Assembly (NCBI RefSeq): GCF_019396385.1
Contig: NZ_JAHKRN010000025.1
Coordinates: forward strand, 1 to 64,000
Source: Nonomuraea harbinensis
Lineage (GTDB): Bacteria; Actinomycetota; Actinomycetes; Streptosporangiales; Streptosporangiaceae
Direction of reading: 5' to 3'
DNA length: 64,000 nucleotides
This document shows, piece by piece, positions 1 through 8,697 of the stretch. Position 1 is the first letter of the stretch. Each line of letters starts with the position of its first letter. The translations under genes were made by a program, and so were the position numbers. The notes beneath the pieces are model-generated. The model searched no databases, was not told the origin of the DNA, and was given only the letters and a program-made list of their open reading frames with translations.

Positions 1-186
1 GACGCCGCGGTCGACCGCGGCGAACTGCCGCCGGGCACCGACGGGGCGGAGCTGATCCGCGCCGTCTCGGCGCCCCTCTACTACCGGCTGATGGTCGTCA
101 GGCACCCCCTGGACGAGACGACGGCCGCCCGGTCGGTCGCCCGCGCCCTCATCGCCGCCAGGGCGGGCGCGTTCGTGCCCACCTGA
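1..186 (+). CDS. TetR-family regulator, C-terminal fragment
   Basis: Open frame entering from the left edge and ending at TGA 184-186; 61 codons are visible. The segment with LIRAVSAPLYYRLMV followed by a run of Ala/Arg-rich helix resembles the end of a TetR C-terminal ligand-binding/dimerisation domain. The DNA-binding N-terminus lies outside the window, so the target cannot be judged. Family assignment rests only on this helical tail. Confidence 0.55.
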   Translation, partial: DAAVDRGELPPGTDGAELIRAVSAPLYYRLMVVRHPLDETTAARSVARALIAARAGAFVPT

Positions 187-189
187 GGC

Positions 190-693
190 TCAGCGCTCGA
201 AGGGTGAGCCGGAGCGCGGCCAGAGGGACCCGTACCACCACACGACGCCACCGGTGAGGATCAACCCGCCCGCCGTCGCCAGCTTGGCCACCAGGTCGAG
301 CGGCGGGCCGGTCATCGGCAGCCGGTGACCCCACGGACAGTCGTTGCGCACCCGGGTGGAGTCGATCAGCGTGTCGGCCGCCGACCCGCTCACCGAGTAC
401 GCCTCGATCTCCGCGCTGCTGCCCTGGCGTACCTTCACCGTACGGGTGATCGCCTTTCTGGCCGGGATGGAGCCCGACGCCACGGTCGCCGAGTCGGCGC
501 GCAGGTCGAAGCGGGCGAGCTGGCGGGTCTGGTTGCGCAGCGTGACCCGTACCGTGTTCGCGCGGCAGCCGATCCGGTCCACCGACATCGTGAACGGGTC
601 ACCGGGGTCGGGGCCCGGCCAGGCGCAGGCCGTCGCCGGCAGGAGGAAGACCACGAAGGCGGGCAGGGCGGCGAGGGCGAGGCGGGCGCGCAT
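190..693 (-). CDS. Secreted LPXTG-type (LPMTG) surface protein
   Basis: 167 aa. It has an N-terminal signal peptide (basic MRARLAL, then a hydrophobic core ending around ATACA), a compact extracellular domain with two Cys (IGCRAN and RNDCPWG) that could form a disulfide, then LPMTG about 40 residues from the end, a hydrophobic segment (GGLILTGGVVWWYG) and a tail ending in Arg. This is the standard sortase sorting-signal layout, so the protein is probably covalently attached to the cell wall. A GGAGGAG ribosome site precedes ATG 691-693. No sortase gene is nearby. The function of the folded domain is unknown. Confidence 0.75.
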   Translation of the reverse strand: MRARLALAALPAFVVFLLPATACAWPGPDPGDPFTMSVDRIGCRANTVRVTLRNQTRQLARFDLRADSATVASGSIPARKAITRTVKVRQGSSAEIEAYSVSGSAADTLIDSTRVRNDCPWGHRLPMTGPPLDLVAKLATAGGLILTGGVVWWYGSLWPRSGSPFER

Positions 694-821
694 GCGATGG
701 CTCCTCCAGGCACGGGCGAACGTGACACATTTTCGTCCCGCATCGTGCCCATATCGCTACGTTGAGTAACATGCGGCGGCTGTAGGCGCGAAGAGCCCCC
801 TTCCTCCTTCATGATGGATGT

Positions 822-1400
822 ATGGCGGAAGCGATCTACGTCGGCGGGTTGTTGGTGGCGACGCCGCTTCTCGACGATCCCAACTTCCGGCGTAGCGTCG
901 TGCTCATCCTCGAACACGACCACGACGGCGGCACGCTCGGCGTGGTTCTCAACCGGCCGAGTGAGATCTCGGTGACCCAGGTGCTGCCCGTGTGGGACCC
1001 CCTGGTGACCGGGCCGCCGGTGCTCTTCGAGGGCGGGCCGGTGCAGACCGACAGCGCGCTCGCGCTGGCCGCCGTGCCGAGCGGGGAGGAGCCGCTGGGC
1101 TGGCGCAGGCTCCACGCCGGCACCGCGGCGGTGTCGCGGCTCGGCACGGTCGACCTGGACGCGCCGCCCGAGATCCTCCAGGGCGAGATCGCGCAGATGC
1201 GCATCTTCGCCGGCTACGCGGGCTGGACCACGGGCCAGCTGGAGAGCGAGATCGCGGAGGGCGCGTGGTACGTCGTCGACTCGGAGGCCGGCGACACCTT
1301 CCACGCCGACCCAGGCTCGCTCTGGCGACACGTGCTGCGGCGGCAGAAAGGTGAGCTGGCGTTCGTGGCGACCTGCCCGGACGATCCCACGATGAACTGA
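822..1400 (+). CDS. YqgE/AlgH family protein (DUF179)
   Basis: 192 aa, typical length for the family. It begins with the characteristic GGLLVATPLLDDPNFRRSVVLILEHD stretch and contains VLNRPSE, FEGGPVQ and FAGYAGWTTGQLESE, all hallmarks of YqgE/AlgH. The biochemical role of the family is unsettled. It is monocistronic, convergent with the TetR gene at 1401. The ATG at 822 is preceded by CATGAT and 6 nt, so a leaderless transcript is possible; there is no good ribosome site. Confidence 0.9.
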   Translation: MAEAIYVGGLLVATPLLDDPNFRRSVVLILEHDHDGGTLGVVLNRPSEISVTQVLPVWDPLVTGPPVLFEGGPVQTDSALALAAVPSGEEPLGWRRLHAGTAAVSRLGTVDLDAPPEILQGEIAQMRIFAGYAGWTTGQLESEIAEGAWYVVDSEAGDTFHADPGSLWRHVLRRQKGELAFVATCPDDPTMN

Positions 1401-2009
1401 CTAGGTGTCCCAGCCGGGGCGCAGCGATCGCTCCACGAGCTGGAGCGTCTCCTCCATGCGCCGGACGATCTTCTGGAGGTCGGGCGGGTCCGCCGGGCAG
1501 GTGAATCCGATCCGCATGGCGGCCATCACGAACGTCACGACGAGATGGGGGAGCGGGCTCTCGTACGGGTCGACGCCCTGGCGGGCGGCGATGGCCTCGA
1601 CCAGGCGCCGTTCGGACTCGACGGCCCGGGCGAAGGTGCTGTGGGCCAGGTGGGGGGTGGTGTCGAGAAGGCGCCTCACCTTGAGGAATCGCGCGACGTC
1701 GTCCGGCGTTGCGTACTCCATGGTGCGCAGCTGCGCGCGCAGGGCGTGGGTCATGGAGACGAACGGCGGCTCGTCCGCGGGGCGGTCGGCCAGGACCTCC
1801 AGCATCGTCTCCTCGACCTGGTCGTGGAGCCACAGGATCAGGTGTTCCTTGCTGGTGAAGTAACGGAAGAAGGTGCGTGGAGAGACCTCGACGGCCTCCG
1901 CTATCTGGTCGATCGGCGTCGAGTCGTACCCTTGTTCGAGGAAAAGATCGAGTGCGGCATCCAGAAGGGCGACCCGCGTCTTTTCCTTCTTGCGCTCTCG
2001 TAGTCCCAT
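1401..2009 (-). CDS. TetR-family repressor, probably of the adjacent MFS pump
   Basis: About 202 aa. The N-terminal helix-turn-helix is clear: RVALLDAALDLFLEQGYDSTPIDQIAEAVEVSPRTFFRYFTSKEHL. The C-terminal part is a helical ligand-binding domain. I place the start at ATG 2007-2009 because GAGGGAG lies about 8 nt upstream; an in-frame GTG at 2018 is too close to that site. It is divergent from the DHA2 transporter at 2143, with two dyads between them (2037-2056, 2086-2102). That is the usual layout of a drug-responsive repressor and its pump. Confidence 0.88.
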   Translation of the reverse strand: MGLRERKKEKTRVALLDAALDLFLEQGYDSTPIDQIAEAVEVSPRTFFRYFTSKEHLILWLHDQVEETMLEVLADRPADEPPFVSMTHALRAQLRTMEYATPDDVARFLKVRRLLDTTPHLAHSTFARAVESERRLVEAIAARQGVDPYESPLPHLVVTFVMAAMRIGFTCPADPPDLQKIVRRMEETLQLVERSLRPGWDT

Positions 2010-2036
2010 GTCTGTCACTCCCTCGACATCGTGATG

Positions 2037-2056
2037 TCACATACTGCCATATGTCA
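2037..2056. promoter_or_regulatory. Dyad in the TetR/MFS intergenic region (candidate operator)
   Basis: TCACATA-CTGCCA-TATGTCA, an imperfect inverted repeat (6 of 7 arm positions). It lies just upstream of the TetR gene, between the divergent genes, where a TetR dimer would be expected to bind. Confidence 0.45.
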
Positions 2057-2085
2057 GCTTCTGGCGAATAAAACCCGTTTGTCAT

Positions 2086-2102
2086 GTGGCAGCGTCTGCC
2101 AC
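2086..2102. promoter_or_regulatory. Perfect dyad GTGGCAG-N3-CTGCCAC (candidate TetR operator)
   Basis: Perfect 7-bp inverted repeat about 40 bp upstream of the MFS start codon. The core TGGCAG/CTGCCA is shared with the dyad at 2037-2056, supporting one protein binding both. Confidence 0.5.
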
Positions 2103-2142
2103 TATGGTTCCTGAGGTTTAAGAGACAATTGAGGGGGATTCA

Positions 2143-3747
2143 ATGGCAGATGCGAAGACGGTGGCCGCGCCGTCGTCGCCGCCGGGCAAGACCGGGGCTC
2201 GCGGCAATCCTTGGCTGGTGCTCCTGGCGGTGAGCCTGGGCGTCATCATGGTGATGCTCGACGGCACCGTGGTCGGCATCGCGAACCCGGTGATCCAGGC
2301 AGACCTGGGCGCGACGCTGGCCGAGCTGCAGTGGGTGACCAGCGGCTACCTGCTGGCCCTGGCCGTGTTCCTGATCACCGCGGGGAAGCTGGGCGACCTT
2401 TTCGGGCACAAGCGCGTCTTCCTCATCGGCGTGGGCGGCTTCGCCCTCGTGTCGGTGGGCATCGGCTTCAGCGCCGAGCTGGCCGACGTCGTGCCCGGCG
2501 TGTCGCCGGCCGGCATGCTGATCGGCCTGCGCGTGCTGCAGGGCCTGTTCGGCGCGCTGCTGCAGCCCGCCGCGCTGGCGCTGCTGCGCGAGGCGTTCCC
2601 CGGCGACAGGCTGAAGCAGGCGATGGGCGCGTGGGGTGCGATCATCGGCCTGTCCAGCGCCGCCGGCCCGATCGTGGGCGGCGTGCTGGTGGAGAACGTG
2701 AGCTGGGAGTCGGTCTTCTTCATCAACGCCCCGGTGGGCGTCATCGCCCTCATCATGGGCGCGCTGCTCATCGAGAAGAGCCCGATCAAGGTGCTGAACA
2801 AGATCGACTGGGGCGGCGTGGTGCTGCTGTCCGGCGCCATGTTCGCGCTCGTCTGGTCGATCATCAAGGCGCCCGAGTGGGGCTGGGGCGACTCGACCAC
2901 GCTGACCTTCCTCGGCATGTTCGCGGTGCTCACCGCCGCCTTCGTCTTCTGGCAGAGCCGGGCCAAGCAGCCGCTGGTGCCGCTGTCGCTGTTCGCCAAC
3001 GCGTCGATCTCCATCGGCACCGTGCTGATGATGATGGTCGCCTTCGCGATGTTCGGCGCCATGTTCTTCCTGGGCTTCTTCTTCCAGGGCACCCACGGGC
3101 TGACCCCCCTGGAGGCCGGCATCCGGATGCTGCCCATGAGCGCGGGCATGATCGTCGCCTCGCCGCTGGCGGGCATCCTGCTCGGCAAGCTCGGGCCGCG
3201 GCTCACCATGGCGGCCGGTCTGGTGGTGACCTCGGGGGCCATGTTCCTGATGTCCCAGCTGACGATGGACGCCACGTTCCTGGAGACCTCGATCCCGTTC
3301 GTGGTGCTGGCGTTCGGCATGTCGCCGGTCTTCGTCGGCGCCACCGAGATCATCGTGGGCAACGCCCCCGAAGGGCTCACCGGCGTGGCGGGCGGCCTTC
3401 AGCAGTCGGCCATGCAGGTCGGCGGCGCGCTCGGCACCGCCATCCTGGGCGCGGTCATGGCGGGGCAGATCTCCGCCAAGCTGCCCGGCTACCTCGGCCC
3501 GGCCGCCCAGTCGATCCCGCCCGACCAGCTCGCGCAGCTGGAGGCGGCGGCCTCGTTCGGCGGGCTCCCGCCGGGCACTCCCGAGCAGATCGCCCAGATC
3601 GTGGGCCCGGCCGCGAAGAGCGCCTTCATGGACGGCATGCACCTCGCCTTCCTGGTGAGCACCGGGATCGCGCTGCTGACGGCCGTGCTGGCCCTGTTCG
3701 TCAAGGCCGGACGTAAGACGGAGGACGTCCCCGTCCACGTCGGCTGA
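2143..3747 (+). CDS. DHA2-type MFS drug exporter (EmrB/QacA-like)
   Basis: 534 aa, length typical of 14-helix DHA2 pumps. MLDGTVVGIANPVIQADL in the first helix and LQWVTSGYLLALAVFLITAGKLGDLFGHKRVF in helices 2-3 are the DHA2 signature; GPIVGGVLVENVSWESVFFINAPVG is antiporter motif C and its continuation. It probably extrudes hydrophobic drugs using proton motive force. A GAGGGGG ribosome site lies 5-6 nt before the ATG. It is divergent from a TetR gene, its likely repressor. A strong hairpin follows at 3759-3789. Confidence 0.92.
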   Translation: MADAKTVAAPSSPPGKTGARGNPWLVLLAVSLGVIMVMLDGTVVGIANPVIQADLGATLAELQWVTSGYLLALAVFLITAGKLGDLFGHKRVFLIGVGGFALVSVGIGFSAELADVVPGVSPAGMLIGLRVLQGLFGALLQPAALALLREAFPGDRLKQAMGAWGAIIGLSSAAGPIVGGVLVENVSWESVFFINAPVGVIALIMGALLIEKSPIKVLNKIDWGGVVLLSGAMFALVWSIIKAPEWGWGDSTTLTFLGMFAVLTAAFVFWQSRAKQPLVPLSLFANASISIGTVLMMMVAFAMFGAMFFLGFFFQGTHGLTPLEAGIRMLPMSAGMIVASPLAGILLGKLGPRLTMAAGLVVTSGAMFLMSQLTMDATFLETSIPFVVLAFGMSPVFVGATEIIVGNAPEGLTGVAGGLQQSAMQVGGALGTAILGAVMAGQISAKLPGYLGPAAQSIPPDQLAQLEAAASFGGLPPGTPEQIAQIVGPAAKSAFMDGMHLAFLVSTGIALLTAVLALFVKAGRKTEDVPVHVG

Positions 3748-3758
3748 ACCCCTTGGAC

Positions 3759-3789
3759 ACGGCCCCCGCCCGCACCGGGCGGGGGCCGT
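3759..3789. terminator. Hairpin after the MFS gene
   Basis: Perfect 14-bp GC-rich stem with a 3-nt loop (arms ACGGCCCCCGCCCG and its complement) 12 bp after the stop codon. It has no U-tract, as is common for actinobacterial terminators. It separates the MFS gene from the next promoter. Confidence 0.75.
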
Positions 3790-3833
3790 ACCACTTTCCT
3801 GGATCGGCGCGCGGCGGGCATAGACTCGGTGGG

Positions 3834-4094
3834 GTGAGCACGAAGATCCTTCCAGAGCAGGAAACGCGTCCGAAGACGTCACACGGCGACGGTGACCACG
3901 AACGCTTCGCCCACTACGCCGACAAGCACAAGATCACCGAGTCCATGGTGACGGGCACGCCGATCCGGGCCCTGTGCGGCAAGGTGTGGGTGCCCAGCCG
4001 CGACCCGAAGAAATACCCCGTCTGCCCGGAGTGCAAGGAGATCTACGAAGGTCTGCCGTCCGGCGGCGGCGAGGGCGACGGCAAGGACAAGTAA
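3834..4094 (+). CDS. DUF3039 family protein
   Basis: 86 aa. The family signature is visible: HERFAHYADKHKITESMVTGTPIRALCGKVWVP, then CPECKEIYEGLP. Two Cys pairs suggest a small zinc-binding fold. GTG 3834 is chosen because TAGACT (3821-3826) ends 7 nt upstream, a leaderless-type promoter, and an upstream in-frame ATG at 3753 would place the coding region through the terminator. DUF3039 is a small conserved actinobacterial family of unknown function. Confidence 0.85.
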   Translation: MSTKILPEQETRPKTSHGDGDHERFAHYADKHKITESMVTGTPIRALCGKVWVPSRDPKKYPVCPECKEIYEGLPSGGGEGDGKDK

Positions 4095-4141
4095 CCCGGC
4101 CACCGGGTCTGCCCTGGGTCACGCCTGAATACGATGTCCGG

Positions 4142-5536
4142 GTGACAGCACCGAAAGCACTCGACACCCCATACGATGCCCCGCGCATCTTCGGCCCCGC
4201 ATACCGCACGGCGACCCTGGGCATCCTCCTCGTCGTCACGCTGGTCGCCTTCGAGGGCATGTCGGTCAGTGTCATCATGCCGGAGGTCTCCAAGGACCTG
4301 CGGGCCCTGGAGCTCTACGGCGTCAGCTTCTCCGCCTTCTTCATCGCCAGCCTCTTCGCCAACGTGGTGGCGGGGCTGTGGGCCGACCGGCGCGGCTACG
4401 CGCTGCCGTTCCTGGCCGGTCTGGTGCTGTTCGTGCTCGGCATGGCGCTGGCCGGGGCCGCGACGGGCAAGGAGATGTTCCTGCTGGCGCGGGCCGTGCA
4501 GGGGCTCGGCGCCGGGCCGACGGTCGTGGCGCTGTATGTCATGATCGCCCGGGTCTATCCGCAGGACGTGCGGCCCCGGGTCTTCGCGGCGCTGTCGGCC
4601 GCGTGGGTGCTGCCGTCGATGATCGGCCCGTCCGTGGCGGGGTTCGTCGCCGAGCACCTCGGCTGGCGCTGGGTGTTCTACGGCATCATCCCGCTGGTCG
4701 TGCCCGCCCTGCTCATGCTCCTGCCCTCGCTCAGGCGGCCGTCCGACGACCACGAGCCCGCCACCGGCCCGCGCTCGCGCCCGGTGGCCATGACGGTGGC
4801 CGCCACCGCCACCGCCGTGGGCAGCGGTGTGCTGCTGTACGGGGTCGAGGAGCTGTACGACGCGCCGCTGGTCAGCATCGTGTGGTGCGTGCTCGGGCTG
4901 GCGGCGCTCGGCTACGGGCTGGCCAGGCTGCTGCCGCCGGGGGCGCTCCGGTTCGGCCGCGGGCTGCCGACGACCGTCATGATGCGCGGGCTGTTCGCCG
5001 CAGCGTTCTTCGGGGTCAACGGCTTCATCCCGCTCGCCCTGACCGACGTCAAGGGGTTCACCACCGCCCAGGCGGGCATCGCGCTGACCACCGGGGCGCT
5101 CGGCTGGTCGGCCGGCTCCTACCTGCAGAGCAGGCGCGTGATCGACCCGTACCGCAGGATCAGGATGGGCGCGGCCTGCGTGACCGCCGGCATCCTGCTG
5201 GTCGTGCCCTCGGTCGTGGCCGGGGTCACCGGCTGGGTCGCGGTCCCGGCCTGGATCGTCGCCGGGTTCGGGATGGGGATGGCGATGGCCACCATCAACG
5301 TGACCGCGCTCAAGCAGTCGCCGGTCAACGAGCAGGGCGCCAACAGCGCCGCGCTGTCCGTGACCGACATGCTCGGCGCGGCGCTCGCGCTCGGCGTCGG
5401 CGGCGCCCTGTCGAACGTGATCGGCTTCACGCCCAGCCAGATCGCGGTGGGATTCGCGGTGATCTGCGGCCTGATGGCGCTGATCGGGCTGGCCGCCACC
5501 TTCCTTTCGGCCCGGGTCACCGACCCGGCAGCCTGA
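4142..5536 (+). CDS. MFS transporter
   Basis: 464 aa integral membrane protein. Visible MFS features include ANVVAGLWADRRGYALPFLAGLVLF (motif A region, loop 2-3) and ARAVQGLGAGPTVVALYV (motif B region); the C-terminal half contains a second six-helix bundle with GFGMGMAMATINVTALKQSP. GTG 4142 follows TACGAT (4130-4135) by 6 nt. The substrate is not predictable from sequence. The neighbouring small membrane protein at 5608 starts 71 bp downstream and may have its own promoter. Confidence 0.85.
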   Translation: MTAPKALDTPYDAPRIFGPAYRTATLGILLVVTLVAFEGMSVSVIMPEVSKDLRALELYGVSFSAFFIASLFANVVAGLWADRRGYALPFLAGLVLFVLGMALAGAATGKEMFLLARAVQGLGAGPTVVALYVMIARVYPQDVRPRVFAALSAAWVLPSMIGPSVAGFVAEHLGWRWVFYGIIPLVVPALLMLLPSLRRPSDDHEPATGPRSRPVAMTVAATATAVGSGVLLYGVEELYDAPLVSIVWCVLGLAALGYGLARLLPPGALRFGRGLPTTVMMRGLFAAAFFGVNGFIPLALTDVKGFTTAQAGIALTTGALGWSAGSYLQSRRVIDPYRRIRMGAACVTAGILLVVPSVVAGVTGWVAVPAWIVAGFGMGMAMATINVTALKQSPVNEQGANSAALSVTDMLGAALALGVGGALSNVIGFTPSQIAVGFAVICGLMALIGLAATFLSARVTDPAA

Positions 5537-5607
5537 ATCCGTCCCTCCAGCCACACCGGCAACGGATCGCCGGACCGGAGCCGCCCCGGGATGGTAGGAC
5601 AGCGGTC

Positions 5608-6243
5608 GTGGAGCGTGACGACCGCGTCCGTACGCGCTGGGACTCCCTGCCGCCGTCCGCGCGCATGTACGGCACCCCCGCCGACCCCGGCCCCCGGGTG
5701 CCGCGGCGCGCGCTGGGGCGCCTGGCCCGGCCCGTGCTGGCGGTCGTGGCCGCGGCCGGGCTGGTGGCGGCGCTCGCCCTCGCCGTGCTCCGGCTGATGC
5801 CCTCGGGCGGGGAGGCCACGCCGCTGACCGACACGCTGGCCGGGGTGCGGCTGGCGCTGCCGCCCGGCTGGGAGGAAGAGAAGGTGGCGCCCGTCACCGG
5901 GTTCACCTCGTCGGCCAGGAACGACGACGGCGGCCTGGTCATGACCAGGCCGCTGCGGGGAGAGATCGCCGACCCGCGGGCGGGCGTCAAGGACGCCGCC
6001 GAGCACTACGCGCGCCTCCTGCTGAAGGGGGACAGGGTCAAGGTGGTCGACGACCGGCCGGTCGCCGGCGGCCACACCAGGGCGCTGCTGGCCCGGTACG
6101 ACGACGTGGTGAACCGTCCCGCGTACCTGCGTGTGACGCTTGTCACGAACGGCGGGAAGGCGGCGCTCGTCCTCGGGCTGCTCCAGCCCGAGGAGACGGC
6201 CGCCAGGCAGGCGCTGGACGGGGTGATGGCCAGTGCCCGATAA
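5608..6243 (+). CDS. Membrane-anchored protein of unknown function
   Basis: 211 aa. A basic cytoplasmic N-terminus of about 40 residues is followed by one transmembrane helix (PVLAVVAAAGLVAALALAVLRLM) and an extracytoplasmic domain beginning LAGVRLALPPGWEEEKV. The phrase LPPGWE plus a later KAALVLGLLQPEE resembles small lipoprotein/PsbP-like domains used for surface ligand binding, but the match is weak. GTG 5608 follows TAGGAC by 7 nt. No conserved catalytic residues are apparent. Confidence 0.65.
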   Translation: MERDDRVRTRWDSLPPSARMYGTPADPGPRVPRRALGRLARPVLAVVAAAGLVAALALAVLRLMPSGGEATPLTDTLAGVRLALPPGWEEEKVAPVTGFTSSARNDDGGLVMTRPLRGEIADPRAGVKDAAEHYARLLLKGDRVKVVDDRPVAGGHTRALLARYDDVVNRPAYLRVTLVTNGGKAALVLGLLQPEETAARQALDGVMASAR

Positions 6244-6366
6244 CGCCCATAGCACGCGCGGGAGAGCTTGGCCAGGATCGAGGAGCACGGCACGTCTTGT
6301 CGGTGGGCCGGTCTACTCTTGGGACACTGTGAGAAAGCGAAGCACACGAACCCCAGAGGTGATGCG

Positions 6367-8112
6367 GTGAGCACCTTCGCCGCATCCCACCTGTCGCCTT
6401 CCTATCCCGACCGCGCCGCGTGGGGCACCGCGCCCAAGTTGCGCGCCTGGCAGCAGGAGGCGTTCGACCTCTACTTCGGGCGAGAGCCGCGAGACTTCCT
6501 CACCGTGGCCACGCCGGGCGCCGGCAAGACCACCTACGCCCTGCGCATCGCCAGCGAGCTGCTCACCCGCGGGGTGATCCGCGCGATCACCATCGTCACC
6601 CCGACCGAGCACCTCAAGCGCCAGTGGGCCGACGCCGCCGGCAAGGTCGGCATCAGCATCGACCCCGAGTTCAAGAACAGCCAGGGCACCACCAGCCGCG
6701 ACTACACCGGGGTCGCGGTGACCTACGCCCAGGTCGCCATGCACCCCGCGCTCCACCGCGCCCGCACCGAAGCCCGCAAGACGTTGGTCATCTTCGACGA
6801 GATCCACCACGCGGGCGACGCCAAGTCCTGGGGCGACGGCGTGCAGGAGGCGTTCGAGCCGGCCGCCCGGCGGCTGCAGCTCACCGGCACCCCGTTCCGC
6901 TCCGACGACAGCCCGATCCCGTTCGTCACCTACGAGGAAGACGCCGAGGGCCTCAAGCGCAGCCGCGCCGACTACTCCTACGGCTACGGCCCCGCGCTCG
7001 CCGACAACGTCGTGCGGCCGGTCATCTTCCTGGCCTACTCCGGCGAGATGAGGTGGCGCACCCGCGCCGGCGACGAGCTCGCCGCCACGCTCGGCACCCC
7101 GCTCACCAAGGACCAGCTCTCCCAGGCCTGGCGCGCCGCCCTCGACCCGAAGGGCGACTGGATCCGGCAGGTCATGCAGGCCGCCGACCGCCGCCTGACC
7201 GAGGTGCGCCGCCACGTGCCCGACGCGGGCGGCCTGGTGATCGCCACCGACCACGAGACGGCCCGCGCCTACGCCCGCCACCTGCGCAACATCGCCGGCG
7301 AGGCGGCCACCGTCGTGCTCTCCGACGACCCCGGCGCGTCCAAGAAGATCAAGAACTTCGCCGCCTCGGGCGACCGCTGGCTGGTCGCGGTCCGCATGGT
7401 CTCCGAAGGCGTCGACATCCCGCGGCTGTGCGTGGGCGTCTACGCCACCTCCACCTCCACCCCGTTGTTCTTCGCCCAGGCCGTGGGGCGCTTCGTGCGC
7501 GCCCGCAAGCGCGGCGAGACCGCCTCGGTGTTCCTGCCCTCGGTGCCGACCCTCATGGGCCTGGCCAACGAGATGGAGGCCGAGCGCGACCACGTGCTCA
7601 ACCGCCGCCCGCCCGAGGACGGCCTCGACGACAGCCTGCTCGACGACGCCAACCGCAAGAAGGACACCCCCGACGTCCTCGGCGACGAGCTGCCGTTCGA
7701 GACCATGGAGACCTCGGCCACCTTCGACCGGGTGCTCTTCGACGGCGGCGAGTTCGGCACCGGCGCCGAGGTCGGCTCCGCCGAGGAAGAAGACTTCCTC
7801 GGCCTGCCCGGCCTGCTGGAGCCCGACCAGGTGGCCACGCTGCTGCGCAAGCGCCAGTCCGATCAGCAGGCGGCCAAGCGCAAGCAGCCCGAGCCCAAGG
7901 ACACCCTGGCCCCGCACGAGCGCATCGCCGAGCTGCGGCGCGAGCTCAACGGCCTGGTCGGCGCGTGGAACCACCGCACCGGCCAGCCCCACGGCGTGAT
8001 CCACGCCGAGCTGCGCCGCTCCGCCGGCGGGCCGCCGATCGCGCAGGCGACCGCCGAGCAGATCCAGGAACGCATCGACCTCATCCGGCGCTGGGCGACC
8101 CAGCGCCGGTAG
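6367..8112 (+). CDS. DEAD/DEAH-box superfamily 2 helicase
   Basis: 581 aa. Walker A TPGAGKTT is near residues 49-56, motif II is DEIH at about 144-147 (VIFDEIHHAGDA), motif III-like LTGTPFRS follows, and motif VI QAVGRFVRARKR is near residue 371. An AGAGGTGA ribosome site precedes GTG 6367, so the longer frame from 6268 is unlikely. The layout is that of stand-alone UvsW/SSL2-like helicases common in actinomycetes. The C-terminal 150 residues are charged and probably regulatory. Substrate (DNA or RNA) is not determined. Confidence 0.9.
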   Translation: MSTFAASHLSPSYPDRAAWGTAPKLRAWQQEAFDLYFGREPRDFLTVATPGAGKTTYALRIASELLTRGVIRAITIVTPTEHLKRQWADAAGKVGISIDPEFKNSQGTTSRDYTGVAVTYAQVAMHPALHRARTEARKTLVIFDEIHHAGDAKSWGDGVQEAFEPAARRLQLTGTPFRSDDSPIPFVTYEEDAEGLKRSRADYSYGYGPALADNVVRPVIFLAYSGEMRWRTRAGDELAATLGTPLTKDQLSQAWRAALDPKGDWIRQVMQAADRRLTEVRRHVPDAGGLVIATDHETARAYARHLRNIAGEAATVVLSDDPGASKKIKNFAASGDRWLVAVRMVSEGVDIPRLCVGVYATSTSTPLFFAQAVGRFVRARKRGETASVFLPSVPTLMGLANEMEAERDHVLNRRPPEDGLDDSLLDDANRKKDTPDVLGDELPFETMETSATFDRVLFDGGEFGTGAEVGSAEEEDFLGLPGLLEPDQVATLLRKRQSDQQAAKRKQPEPKDTLAPHERIAELRRELNGLVGAWNHRTGQPHGVIHAELRRSAGGPPIAQATAEQIQERIDLIRRWATQRR

Positions 8113-8260
8113 GCGGCTTTCGGATCAGCGGCCCCGGAGATCGTGACGCTCCGTAACCCTATGCGTTTGGCAACAGAGCAGTAGCCTTCCGTTAGAAAGC
8201 AGGCCGGACAGGCAACACTTTCCGATGGGCTGCCTAACGGAGATCCAGAGGGACGTGCTC

Positions 8261-8638
8261 ATGTCGCCTGAGGCCATGGGAAGGTCGATGCTCGCCGTCT
8301 CGTCCGGGCTCTTCTCCAATGCGATCGTCATCCGGCTGAGCGGCGAGATCGACGTGTACGGGCTCCCGGCGCTCCGCGATCACCTCACCCGGGTGTGGGA
8401 CCTGCCCCCCACGCCGTTCCTGATCCTCGACATGCAAGAGGTCGGTTTCTGCGATTCGATGGGCATGAACGAGCTCCTGGACATCATGCACCGGTGCGAG
8501 GCGCGTGACACCGGGCTGCTGCTGGGCGGCGTGCAGGGCGTGATGGCCCGGGTGCTGTCCATCACCGGGCTGCGCAACGCCTTCGAGGTCTTCGGCACCC
8601 TCGACGAGGCGTTGCGCCACGCCGGCATGCGGGCCTGA
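8261..8638 (+). CDS. STAS-domain anti-sigma factor antagonist
   Basis: About 125 aa. The STAS fold is recognisable from IVIRLSGEIDVYGLPALRDHL, then LILDMQEVGFCDSMGMNELLDI, where the Ser (FCDSMGM) is the position phosphorylated by RsbW-type kinases in SpoIIAA/RsbV proteins. ATG 8261 is supported by AGAGGGA at 8247-8253; an upstream ATG at 8225 lacks such a site. No partner kinase lies beside it. The next gene is an ECF sigma factor, but that family is not normally controlled by STAS antagonists. Confidence 0.85.
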   Translation: MSPEAMGRSMLAVSSGLFSNAIVIRLSGEIDVYGLPALRDHLTRVWDLPPTPFLILDMQEVGFCDSMGMNELLDIMHRCEARDTGLLLGGVQGVMARVLSITGLRNAFEVFGTLDEALRHAGMRA

Positions 8639-8697
8639 GAACCCGTTTCCCGCCATCGGGTGAAAGGGAGTACGACACCCGATGGAAAGGGGGCGAT

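Noticed and set aside
4043..5554. A 503-codon minus-strand frame over the second MFS gene
   Set aside because: Composition (Arg/His/Gly/Asp-rich) is that of a shadow; the plus strand encodes the transporter.
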